DNA from: Paucilactobacillus hokkaidonensis JCM 18461 | Lineage (GTDB): Bacteria; Bacillota; Bacilli; Lactobacillales; Lactobacillaceae | Length of the DNA: 64,000 nucleotides | Direction of reading: 5' to 3' | Assembly (NCBI RefSeq): GCF_000829395.1 | Contig: NZ_AP014680.1 | Location: forward strand, 1,364,001 to 1,428,000 | Shown here: piece after piece, positions 37,618 through 45,104 of the stretch | How the letters are laid out: every line of letters begins with the position of its first letter | How positions within the stretch are numbered: position 1 is the stretch's first letter | Program-made: the position numbers and the translations under genes | Notes under the pieces: model-generated | Databases searched by the model: none | Told to the model about the DNA's origin: nothing | Seen by the model: the letters and a program-made list of their open reading frames with translations, nothing else

Positions 37618-38649
37618 TTATTTGAATGTTCCTAACGCAACACCATTGTGGCGCACAGCAACGTAGTGATGATAGCCACCTTTGATTAGATAACTAACAT
37701 AGATATAGTTACCATTGCGGACATAACCATCATAGATAACCGACTCGCCTTTGTAATATTTAGCTCCTGTTGATTGTACACCCGGATAGGCAAATACTCG
37801 CAAAGTCTGACCGGCAGTAAATACACCAGTTTGACGATGAATGATATATGGGCCATCTCTAAACGTTCCTGATACTGCTTGCTTGTGAGTGGTCGTATGC
37901 TTGTTATTGATCGCTACATGGGTCGTCTGTGAGTTGCTAATAACAGCATTTTTATCCGTATTGGCCGTATAGTAGTTATCATATAACTGGCTAACATCAT
38001 AGCGCCCTGATAAGCCTGTAAAGGTCATCGTGGAGCTGAATTGCCATGCGTGATTGCCAGTATACCGATCAGTTGTCACGTGATATGGGTAATAAGCAAT
38101 CCAACCAGTGCCATCAGAGACGGTCATCTTAGTGTTAACCCAGCTACCCATCGTGTAAATATCACACCGATAACCAGCTTGTTGAACAACTTGCGCGAAT
38201 GCTTGGTTCGCTTGGTCATTAGTTGCCTTAGATACGCTAGATTGCGCTGAACTCTCGGCATCCGTTACAATCACCGAACCAATACCTAGGCCATCAACTT
38301 GTGCCTGTTGGACCGCATGGCGTGCTTCTGCTTGCGCAGTGACCACCGAATTATAGCGGGCAAAATGATACCCATTTGTATATAGTCCGGCTTGACTAGC
38401 GTTGCTAATGTTAGCCTTAGCAGTCGAGGCATTCCACGTCTGACCCTCGCTAATCTTAACGTTAACAGCCTTGATCCCGTAGTTATTACGTAGATTAATA
38501 TACTGTTGTGTGGTGAGTGCCTGACCATTGTTATTATAATCGGACACGTCTAGCATATCGGTGCGAGCCGCGTGGGCTGTTCCACCAATCCCGATCACTA
38601 CTAAAAAAGCCACCACAAATGTGATGACTAATTGTTTAATCTTATTCAA
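37618..38649 (-). CDS. Phage endolysin, GH25 muramidase with signal peptide
   Basis: 343 residues from TTG 38649, with AGGAGG about eight bases upstream. A signal peptide (MNKIKQ, then a hydrophobic core ending TAHAA) suggests Sec export independent of the holin. The GH25 core follows, with MLDVSDYNNNG near residue 33, VNVKISEG, and a catalytic acid stretch VIVTDAESS. The C-terminal 85 residues (from about 260, FRDGPYIIHRQTGVFTAGQTL) look like an SH3-type cell-wall binding domain. It cleaves the host peptidoglycan glycan at lysis. It is the last gene of the late operon. Confidence 0.92.
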   Translation of the reverse strand: MNKIKQLVITFVVAFLVVIGIGGTAHAARTDMLDVSDYNNNGQALTTQQYINLRNNYGIKAVNVKISEGQTWNASTAKANISNASQAGLYTNGYHFARYNSVVTAQAEARHAVQQAQVDGLGIGSVIVTDAESSAQSSVSKATNDQANQAFAQVVQQAGYRCDIYTMGSWVNTKMTVSDGTGWIAYYPYHVTTDRYTGNHAWQFSSTMTFTGLSGRYDVSQLYDNYYTANTDKNAVISNSQTTHVAINNKHTTTHKQAVSGTFRDGPYIIHRQTGVFTAGQTLRVFAYPGVQSTGAKYYKGESVIYDGYVRNGNYIYVSYLIKGGYHHYVAVRHNGVALGTFK

Positions 38650-38661
38650 TTAAGTTACCTC

Positions 38662-39129
38662 CTATTGAGCTTGTGTGAGGCTAGTTACCTTTGCTTGTGC
38701 GGCCGTTAAATCAGCTTGTGCTTGTTGCAGCGCTGCCTCCTTCGCTTTAGCTTGGGCATTGGCCTGTTCTTCAACTTGTTGAGCTGTCTTTTGCGGATAA
38801 GCCGCTTCAATCGCTTGCTTTGATTCAGCGAATTGTTTTTCGACCACACCGGCAATGGTTGCTTCATCAGCCATAGTGAAACCTAGCTTTTTGAGTTCTG
38901 TTAGGACATAGGCAACGGCTTTAGACTTTTTGGCTTCACTCGTGAGGTAATTTGTTACCCCGGCTTGTTCGGCTAGAACAACGCCTGTTTTCGCCAACGG
39001 TTCAGCAGTTTGTAGTAAGCTAACCACTTTCTTATTCGCTAGTACATGCTTAGTGACAAAGCCCCCAATAACAGGGACAATTACAACGAATAACGACACG
39101 AGTAAATCAGTAATATTTTGGACGTTCAT
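38662..39129 (-). CDS. Phage holin, LLH family
   Basis: 155 residues. One N-terminal membrane helix (about residues 8-30, LLVSLFVVIVPVIGGFV) is followed by a helical domain (KVVSLLQTAEPLAKTGVVLAEQAG) and a long Ala/Gln-rich coiled coil. It matches the holin family first described from Lactobacillus phage LL-H. It makes membrane lesions that time lysis. GGAGG precedes ATG 39129. It is followed 12 bases on by the lysin. Confidence 0.9.
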   Translation of the reverse strand: MNVQNITDLLVSLFVVIVPVIGGFVTKHVLANKKVVSLLQTAEPLAKTGVVLAEQAGVTNYLTSEAKKSKAVAYVLTELKKLGFTMADEATIAGVVEKQFAESKQAIEAAYPQKTAQQVEEQANAQAKAKEAALQQAQADLTAAQAKVTSLTQAQ

Positions 39130-39160
39130 AATTACATTTCCTCCTTATTTCATCAAAAAA

Positions 39161-39265
39161 TTATCTACAATAAATAACGCGACCGGCAATCACCACGACC
39201 ACTGGTGTGATCACAGTTAACCAATACTTTTTTGATTTTAGTCGGATATTCCAATTAATCTTCAT
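39161..39265 (-). CDS. Tiny membrane protein, phiLC3-holin-like N-terminus
   Basis: 34 codons, MKINWNIRLKSKKYWLTVITPVVVVIAGRVIYCR. The start MKINWxxRLKxxxYW is the typical opening of phiLC3-family holins, but those run 70-90 residues, so this is either a truncated relative or a separate minimal holin. One membrane helix is predicted. The first codons overlap the end of the upstream gene by 11 bases. It may act with the LLH holin. Confidence 0.5.
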   Translation of the reverse strand: MKINWNIRLKSKKYWLTVITPVVVVIAGRVIYCR

Positions 39266-39470
39266 CTTTATCACGTTCCTTTCTTAAGGATTCATTTTCT
39301 TTTCGTAATCGTTCATTATCGGTGGCCGTTTTATCATATAAATCTGATAGTTCATCATGCTTCGTCTTGCGTTTGGATTCTAGAAAACTAAACCATGATA
39401 CTAAGCCACCGATAATCACTGATATATACGGTGCAAATGCAACCAATACATCATGTGTGTTACTATCCAT
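39255..39470 (-). CDS. Phage lysis-module membrane protein with coiled coil
   Basis: 71 residues from ATG 39470, with GAAGGAGTGA eight bases upstream. One membrane helix (about residues 12-34) is followed by a strongly charged coiled coil to the C-terminus (SKRKTKHDELSDLYDKTATDNERLRKEN in part). It resembles small phage proteins placed before holins in lactobacillus and lactococcus phages. The precise role (holin partner or haemolysin XhlA-like) is not determined. Confidence 0.65.
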   Translation of the reverse strand: MDSNTHDVLVAFAPYISVIIGGLVSWFSFLESKRKTKHDELSDLYDKTATDNERLRKENESLRKERDKDED

Positions 39471-39840
39471 GGCGTGTATCACTCCTTCGTGCACATATCA
39501 GCACAAAGGCTGTGATGATCGTGTTACTGATCCAACTCATATACAAACCTGTGGCTACCCAAATAACGAACTGATATGTGGTTAAGAAACCCATTAAAAA
39601 AGCCGTAGCTGTTAATAGCCTACGGTTCCATTTAACTGATTCATCCCCTTCAAACACCCATACTAATAATGTGGTGCCATCAAATATAAACAATGCACCC
39701 CAGATGTCATCGTTCACAAAATTAATTTCATTCGGTGGCCACGTAAAAAAATGATTATTAAGAATCAGCCACAAACCAATCACAATCATACCAACCCCTA
39801 GTACAGTATGGGTAGGATGGACTCTAATTTTATTGATCAA
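39463..39840 (-). CDS. Phage membrane protein, four-helix
   Basis: 125 residues from TTG 39840, with GAGGAG about ten bases upstream. Hydrophobic segments at about residues 12-27, 47-62, 73-95 and 101-115 suggest a polytopic protein. It lies between the structural genes and the lysis genes and overlaps the next start by 8 bases. No family is recognised. A holin or superinfection-exclusion role is possible but unsupported. Confidence 0.6.
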   Translation of the reverse strand: MINKIRVHPTHTVLGVGMIVIGLWLILNNHFFTWPPNEINFVNDDIWGALFIFDGTTLLVWVFEGDESVKWNRRLLTATAFLMGFLTTYQFVIWVATGLYMSWISNTIITAFVLICARRSDTRHG

Positions 39841-39867
39841 TATGTCTTACATCTCCTCTACCTTGTT

Positions 39868-39996
39868 TTATTTGTACCAATTAATGCGGCATAATCGGCT
39901 GCTGTCAGCCTGTGTGAAATCTGAATACTGACCGATGTAGCTCGGCCAGTCAGCAATTTGCCAGCTAAGAAACATCATGTGTGGTTCCAACCGCAT
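39868..39996 (-). CDS. Possible small phage ORF
   Basis: 42 codons, opening MRLEPHMMFLSWQIADWPS. GAAGGGG abuts the ATG, so the true start may be the TTG two codons on, which would have normal spacing. It fills the gap between the late terminator at 40021 and the membrane protein. I do not recognise it, and coding is only moderately supported. Confidence 0.4.
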   Translation of the reverse strand: MRLEPHMMFLSWQIADWPSYIGQYSDFTQADSSRLCRINWYK

Positions 39997-40020
39997 CCCC
40001 TTCTCTCAAATTTGGACAAG

Positions 40021-40046
40021 ATAAAAACGCCTAGGATGTAGGCGTT
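40021..40046 (-). terminator. Intrinsic terminator between structural and lysis modules
   Basis: A perfect 8-bp stem AACGCCTA/TAGGCGTT (40026-40033 with 40039-40046) and TTTTTA follow on the minus strand. The stem includes the stop codon of the XkdX-like gene. It could lower expression of lysis genes relative to structural genes. Confidence 0.7.
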
Positions 40047-40228
40047 ACGTTAGCTGTGCCAGTCGGTGTCGTAGAAGCCGCCGCCATTGCTTGATAGTCG
40101 TCGCCGGTAATTGTCTTGTATTGATCGGCTGTGATCACCTTGAGTTCAACCGCTTTAGCTACCATTTCGGGCGTCCAAAGCTTTAAATTAAACCAACCTT
40201 TAATTGCATCGTAATCTGGAAAAGTCAT
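40031..40228 (-). CDS. XkdX-like small phage protein
   Basis: 65 residues. The N-terminus (MTFPDYDAIKGWFNLKLWTPEMVAKAVELKVITADQYKTITG) fits the XkdX family: W at residue 12 followed by a small helical unit in which a D/N-Q-Y-x-x-I-T-G motif recurs. XkdX proteins are found after tail fibre genes in Bacillus and lactobacillus phages. The last 20 residues are Thr/Ala-rich. It overlaps the previous gene by four bases. Confidence 0.75.
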   Translation of the reverse strand: MTFPDYDAIKGWFNLKLWTPEMVAKAVELKVITADQYKTITGDDYQAMAAASTTPTGTANVTPTS

Positions 40229-40557
40229 GCTGTCGCACCTCCTTGTGTCATTAACTTATACGCCATTTGTGCGTTTTGCGTTTGCAGATAAGTGATTGTC
40301 TGCTGTGTAGTCATCTGCTGATAAGCTAGTGCCGCTAACTGTGTCTCAATCGTTGATGGTACCGTTGCAAGAACAGATTCTTTGGGTGCAGTGTAATTAG
40401 GATTCGCGATAATCACACCATCTTTTAGTAAATAAAAAGACGGCTTAAAGTTTGCCATAAAGTCGTCCGGTACTTTATCGACTATAATTGCATCTGTTAA
40501 ACTGCCAGTAACTGCATAGCCGATGATTTCATTTTTATCATTAGTTAAAACCTGCAT
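40225..40557 (-). CDS. DUF2977 family phage protein
   Basis: 110 residues. MQVLTNDKNEIIGYAVTGSL, followed by VPDDFMANFKPSFYLLKDGVIIANPNY, is the DUF2977 pattern. The second half is Gln/Thr-rich and helical. The family occurs beside XkdX-like genes at the end of phage tail modules. Likely a minor structural or tail-tip component; no direct evidence of role. It overlaps both neighbours by 1-4 bases. Confidence 0.8.
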   Translation of the reverse strand: MQVLTNDKNEIIGYAVTGSLTDAIIVDKVPDDFMANFKPSFYLLKDGVIIANPNYTAPKESVLATVPSTIETQLAALAYQQMTTQQTITYLQTQNAQMAYKLMTQGGATA

Positions 40558-41312
40558 TAGAGGACCCCCTCAATTTTAAGCAAGCTCATCGCTGGGCCTG
40601 CGTGTGGTGTGACATCTGAGCTTTTAATATCAGTACCGTGACTGTACTCAATGTTACCAGAAAGTGCAATAAAAATACGCATATCAAACATCACTAAACC
40701 GTTGGATGTTGATGTGATGTAAAAATCGTTAACATTTATTTCTTGCTGATTTTTAATCAAATGTTTTTTGATGGTATTACTGACTGGATTTAATGTTGTT
40801 ATTTTTAGAAATGGATAAATTTGTATGTTATCTGCAAAGACTAGTTTAGTGTTAATATCAGACACGGACCCCTCCCAAAGCGTTACTGTACGCTCGATTG
40901 ATGCCCATCCACTTGGCGCATATGTGTTTGTTTTGCCGTCTGCGCCGACATGTTTAGTATATACAAATAATTTTCCAGAAGCCGAAACTGTCTCGTAAAT
41001 TTGTGTGTAATACTCGCGATATTGATAAACATCAATCATCAAAGTACTGCCGTCAGCAGGGCCTAAACTACTATTGACTAAGTTTTTACCAACATAATGG
41101 CCTGGTTTCAACGTAAAGACATCTGTTCCGTCTGCCAGCTGCGAACGATACCCCATTGCTTCTAAAAGGCTTAGATAATCCACACTCGTCATAAAACCGG
41201 AATGCTGTCTGTCTACCGATAAATGTGCGTTGTCACCTCCACCAATGTGCGTGGCCAAGCGACTACTCAATTCTTGGACAGCGTTTTGTAAATCACTATT
41301 ACTCATGCTCAT
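40557..41312 (-). CDS. Phage tail/baseplate protein, possible receptor-binding component
   Basis: 251 residues. An N-terminal helix (about residues 5-20) and the DRQHSGFMTSVDYLSLLEAMGYR segment are followed by a beta-rich C-terminal part from about residue 60 (LKPGHYVGKNLVNSSLGPADGS), as in lactic acid bacterial phage upper baseplate or tail-fibre tips. Position after the phosphoesterase tail protein, and before DUF2977, suits a receptor-binding protein. I cannot name the family. Start ATG has AGGGGGGGC nearby; ATG at residue 3 is an alternative. Confidence 0.65.
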   Translation of the reverse strand: MSMSNSDLQNAVQELSSRLATHIGGGDNAHLSVDRQHSGFMTSVDYLSLLEAMGYRSQLADGTDVFTLKPGHYVGKNLVNSSLGPADGSTLMIDVYQYREYYTQIYETVSASGKLFVYTKHVGADGKTNTYAPSGWASIERTVTLWEGSVSDINTKLVFADNIQIYPFLKITTLNPVSNTIKKHLIKNQQEINVNDFYITSTSNGLVMFDMRIFIALSGNIEYSHGTDIKSSDVTPHAGPAMSLLKIEGVL

Positions 41313-42772
41313 TTGCTAGCCCCCCCTGCGATTCCATATTGTGCTGAACGGTTTTTCGCTCGGCCAAAGCCGGTGATATTAATTTTGGCATTATCACGGT
41401 CGATGCTGATTACATCCCAACCATCAATGTTCGTCTTACCGTCGTAAGGAGTCCCGTCCCTGCCATCATTGATTGATGAGGTCACTGAAACACTAGTAAA
41501 ACCCAAATTCTGCGTCAAAAATTCTTGATGTAAATGGCCATTAACATATGCAACAACCGTTCGTGAACCCTGTGCACTATAGTTAGCTGACACATCAACG
41601 GGCCAATCCACATCAGTTGACAAGGCATGGATAGCTTGGCCTGATTGAAAGGCATTTAGAATTTGGTTGATAAGCGTCTGGTTGTTCTGATCACTGCCCA
41701 CTGCCGCGGCTGGAATATGGCCAACTACCATTACCACATAGTCGTCAGGTACCCCCGTGAGTGCCGTGTTGGCCAGCCAATCAATCTGGGCTTGCTGATA
41801 CCCCATGTGCTTAATAGCAAAATATTTTGGTAAGCCTTTGTCATCTAGCACTTCCGGTCCGTCATTAGAATCAAGCCCAATCAGCCGCACCTTTTTATCC
41901 GGATAGTCCTTGTAAAAATACAGGCTATCTGCAACCCGATGCTCATTAAAAAGCAAATCGCCAGTATGATAAAGTTGCTTTAATTGGTCGTCACTAATCA
42001 CGGTAGGAATTGCAGCCGAATAGCCTAAAGCCCCATCGCGCCATTTAATGTAGTCGTAATCCCCTTCGATATATTGCAGAATCCTGCCACTACCATCATC
42101 ATGGTTTCCTTTGAGCGTAAATCTGTCAGCGCGATTGCCACCGCCAAAAAGTAGTTTCCGGGCAAATTCGCTATGTTCATTCAGCAGCCCAACAAGTGAA
42201 TCAGTCCAGCCGTCGATGTTGTCACCACCCGCCACTATTACATCAACGCTATCGTCTAAATAAAGCGCATTGGCAAGATGATTAATCGAAGTGTTATTTG
42301 CCCGTTCTGGATTAGAACCCCATTTTCCGTAATGCGCGTCAGTGAAAAATAGCAAGTTAAATTTTGCTGGATCTAAAGCTTTTTTGATAGCATCCAAAGT
42401 GACTTTGTCATCATCGCTCACCTCACCACTAATAACACTATCAGCAGCAAGATTTATACCTAAATTTTCAATTTTATCTAGTCGTTTACCAATAGTAGCA
42501 AAGTCACCATATTTTCGACTGTCTCGAGCATCAACAATTTCTGACAAATTTTTGTCGCCATCAGTAGCGGCACTCATCTGATCGTCAAATTGCTTATCAA
42601 AATATGACATCTTAGCATCTAAACTATCGGAATAATCCGTGAATCCATTGAACAAACCCAACGCCCAGCCACGTAGTGCGTCCCAGTTAAACTGTTTCTG
42701 TCGTCGAAATTCCACATTCTGCATGGGGCTTGGCTCGTCTTTTAGTGTTAGTTTTGGCCATTTCCAGCTCAT
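41309..42772 (-). CDS. Phage tail protein with calcineurin-like metallophosphoesterase domain
   Basis: 487 residues. A phage-structural N-terminal segment (about residues 1-110) includes NWDALRGWALGLFNGF. From residue 140 a metallophosphoesterase domain has all metal motifs: D145-x-H147 in TDAHYG, GGDN around 182-185, GNHD at 222-225, a GH in MVVGHIP and GHLH near the end. The substrate is unknown. At the tail tip it could cut phosphodiester-linked wall polymers such as teichoic acids, by analogy with other phage tail enzymes. Confidence 0.85.
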   Translation of the reverse strand: MSWKWPKLTLKDEPSPMQNVEFRRQKQFNWDALRGWALGLFNGFTDYSDSLDAKMSYFDKQFDDQMSAATDGDKNLSEIVDARDSRKYGDFATIGKRLDKIENLGINLAADSVISGEVSDDDKVTLDAIKKALDPAKFNLLFFTDAHYGKWGSNPERANNTSINHLANALYLDDSVDVIVAGGDNIDGWTDSLVGLLNEHSEFARKLLFGGGNRADRFTLKGNHDDGSGRILQYIEGDYDYIKWRDGALGYSAAIPTVISDDQLKQLYHTGDLLFNEHRVADSLYFYKDYPDKKVRLIGLDSNDGPEVLDDKGLPKYFAIKHMGYQQAQIDWLANTALTGVPDDYVVMVVGHIPAAAVGSDQNNQTLINQILNAFQSGQAIHALSTDVDWPVDVSANYSAQGSRTVVAYVNGHLHQEFLTQNLGFTSVSVTSSINDGRDGTPYDGKTNIDGWDVISIDRDNAKINITGFGRAKNRSAQYGIAGGASK

Positions 42773-43110
42773 TACCCATCACTCTCCTTCGTAATCTTAA
42801 TCTCCCCATCATCCACGGTGAGTAGATAAATAGCCCCCGTCTTCGCGTCCTTGAGTTGAACGCTGGTCAGTGGGCCTGTGTCTATACTGTCTAATTTTTG
42901 CTTGTCGGCTGCCGACATTAATCCGGCCGTCTTATCCGTTGCTTCGGTGTACGTCTGCTGGCCGGCTTTGATCTTCTCGTCTAGCCCAACGACACAATCA
43001 GCTCCAACTTGTGGGTAATACTTGTCACCCTTTTTTAAACCCATATCAGTGTTATCAGATGCCGCAACGAGTTGCACAATCTTAGTAATCGCTATCACCC
43101 ACCTTTTCAC
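42772..43110 (-). CDS. Small phage tail protein
   Basis: About 112 residues. The central TDKTAGLMSAADKQKLDSID stretch is a motif found in many phage tail fibre and baseplate proteins. It overlaps the Tal gene end by 29 bases if GTG 43110 is used; that start has no ribosome site. A strong AAAAGGTGGGTG is further downstream, so the protein may start nearer AITKIVQLVAAS, perhaps at a rare start codon. N-terminus is uncertain. The role is structural by position. Confidence 0.65.
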   Translation of the reverse strand: MKRWVIAITKIVQLVAASDNTDMGLKKGDKYYPQVGADCVVGLDEKIKAGQQTYTEATDKTAGLMSAADKQKLDSIDTGPLTSVQLKDAKTGAIYLLTVDDGEIKITKESDG

Positions 43111-44257
43111 CGTATATTCTTGAGTTGTAAGCCTTAGTAGCCGTATTTTGTGCCGTAATTGCTAACTGGGAGTTTTGCTTGCTGTTCTTAACCGCCTTGG
43201 CTATCATCTTGGACTGGGAATTCTGTAAGTCCAGAATACTTTTAGCACTAGTATTCAGTGTGATTGTAGTTTGTGTACCCGGCGAGTTTGGATACCACTG
43301 ATAGCCCACAACTTGTAAATTGCTCGAATATCCTGCATTCCGAATCTCTGTTCGACGAATCTCACCCGGAACAGGTTCAGTATTATCATTCATGGTTATG
43401 CTAATACTGAACTGTGGCTCCGTTACCAGTTGAGTTCTAGCATAGACATCCATCGAGTTCTTATCAGTAAATCGATCATCGCTAATATCGGCTCCTGGGC
43501 GCTCACCCCATTTAGCTATTGAAGCCTCATCCTTAACAATGTAGGGATCGAAGTAATATGACGTTGTATCTGAATCAGTATCACTATTGGTATCAGTATC
43601 TTTGGTAGCCCCATACACCATGACTTCGTTGAACAGTGATGTAGAATCGGGGCTCATCTGAATCTCTGTGGTGTCGTGAATGTAATTAATGCGATTACCT
43701 AAGTCTTGAGCCCACTCATCAGCCGAATAAACAACGATCTGTCGGCCATGTGGAAAGACTACTGCGGTCGGCCATGTCTCAATGATCTTACTGATCATAT
43801 CTGTACCCGATCCATTACCGAGGTTCTCAATAGGCTGATTAGTAAATGTTCCCTTGACCGCATACGTATACCCTAATGAATTGTCATTAAGCCAATATGC
43901 CAGCACATCATTGGGAGAGTAAGAAAATGTCCCCGTCTTAGTCTGCCATTGGTGCACCCGCGACACATCAAAATACGCATGAGTTGCGGTCACTTGATTA
44001 GTGTTAACCATACCTGAATAATCTGGTAGTGGCGTCTTAACGATCCATTCCTCCCCCTGAAAAAAGATGCTGCTTTCATTGGTTAGCATACTATAGGCTA
44101 ATGAGTGGTCATCATAGGCAGTAAATTGTAGCTGAAAGGTACTGTTGACTTCCCATTGGATCGAACATGAATCCCAAGCGACACTATTCAAAGGCTCACG
44201 GTAGGCACTTCCCCACCCTTGAACAATGATCTTGTTGTTCACACTATTACTAGCCAA
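43082..44257 (-). CDS. Phage tail-associated lysin/Tal (prophage endopeptidase tail family)
   Basis: About 391 residues if started at TTG 44257, or 386 from GTG 44242 (NNKIIVQGWGSAYREPLN). The reading frame stays open to 44401 but that part overlaps the Dit gene by 150 bases and reads as non-coding. The N-terminal gp27/baseplate hub-like domain, with WDSCSIQWEVNSTFQLQFTAYDD and EEWIVKTPLPDYSG, is typical of the prophage tail protein family. It forms the tail tip. No separate peptidase motif is visible in this short version. Confidence 0.8.
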   Translation of the reverse strand: MASNSVNNKIIVQGWGSAYREPLNSVAWDSCSIQWEVNSTFQLQFTAYDDHSLAYSMLTNESSIFFQGEEWIVKTPLPDYSGMVNTNQVTATHAYFDVSRVHQWQTKTGTFSYSPNDVLAYWLNDNSLGYTYAVKGTFTNQPIENLGNGSGTDMISKIIETWPTAVVFPHGRQIVVYSADEWAQDLGNRINYIHDTTEIQMSPDSTSLFNEVMVYGATKDTDTNSDTDSDTTSYYFDPYIVKDEASIAKWGERPGADISDDRFTDKNSMDVYARTQLVTEPQFSISITMNDNTEPVPGEIRRTEIRNAGYSSNLQVVGYQWYPNSPGTQTTITLNTSAKSILDLQNSQSKMIAKAVKNSKQNSQLAITAQNTATKAYNSRIYGEKVGDSDY

Positions 44258-45089
44258 GATAAATAAACGGGAATGAAAATGTGATGTCAACATCTGTCGT
44301 GCCTGTAACAGATATTTCGTTCCAACCCGGTTCCAGTATGATGTCGCCGAAGTCGGTGTTACCACTCGCGAGGCTCCCGTTGAGGGTTGTTGTAATCCCA
44401 TCTTTAATAATGGTATCGGACTTAGTAGCTGATTTCTGGTACTCCCACTCCGTGCTATTAGTAGTGTTCGTCAATTTCAAACTATTTCCTGAAAATTGAC
44501 AAATAATTTTTAAATCGTGGTGTTGCCAATACGGATCTATTGTGACGTCACTCGCGTTGTAAACTTGGAAATTTGTTGTTGTGAAATGGTAATTCAGATC
44601 CTCGCCGTTAGGCAGATTCATACCAATTTGCCATAATTCAGCGTCATAAGTATACAAGTTGTCCGAACGGGCTAAGGAATATTTATAGCCGCTTGGATTA
44701 TCGAAAGAAACTGTAAACAGCGCATCATGGGCACCATTTTCAACTGGAGCAATCTCAAAAGGAACAACCCTTACGTATTTAACAATAGCCGGTTCAGCGT
44801 CCGTACGAATCCTCAATCGCTTCCGCGAACTAAGCATTCTAAAAACATCATGCTTGGTTAGTTTGTAGTCATACCAATCGCCGAAATGAAGCCAAAACTT
44901 AGCATTAATGACGTTCTTATCATAGGTCTGTGAGACGTCCAGTTCGCCATCTAGTCCTGTTAATTGTTGATACGTGTTAACTGGAGCTGGATTTTCATCG
45001 TCGCCCAAAAATTCAAGGCCAGAAACTACTTCGGAAATATCGAACTCATCTGCATCTTCTGGCTTAATATACAGCTTTGGTTTACTCAA
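44250..45089 (-). CDS. Distal tail protein (Dit, siphovirus type)
   Basis: 279 residues from TTG 45089, with AAGGGGGG upstream. The ISEVVSGLEFLGDDENPAPV start, the TYDKNVINAKFWLHFGDWYDYKLTKHDVFRML region and PVENGAHDALFTVSFDNPSGYKYS belong to the Dit N-terminal ring domain. The C-terminal half carries a beta-sandwich. Dit hexamers form the hub below the tail tube. It is placed between tape measure and Tal, as expected. Confidence 0.88.
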   Translation of the reverse strand: MSKPKLYIKPEDADEFDISEVVSGLEFLGDDENPAPVNTYQQLTGLDGELDVSQTYDKNVINAKFWLHFGDWYDYKLTKHDVFRMLSSRKRLRIRTDAEPAIVKYVRVVPFEIAPVENGAHDALFTVSFDNPSGYKYSLARSDNLYTYDAELWQIGMNLPNGEDLNYHFTTTNFQVYNASDVTIDPYWQHHDLKIICQFSGNSLKLTNTTNSTEWEYQKSATKSDTIIKDGITTTLNGSLASGNTDFGDIILEPGWNEISVTGTTDVDITFSFPFIYLG

Positions 45090-45104
45090 TTAATAACCCC
45101 CCTT

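Noticed and set aside
44258-44401. Longer N-terminus for Tal overlapping Dit
   Set aside because: The extra 50 residues overlap a well-supported Dit C-terminus and read as non-coding (no ribosome site, atypical composition).
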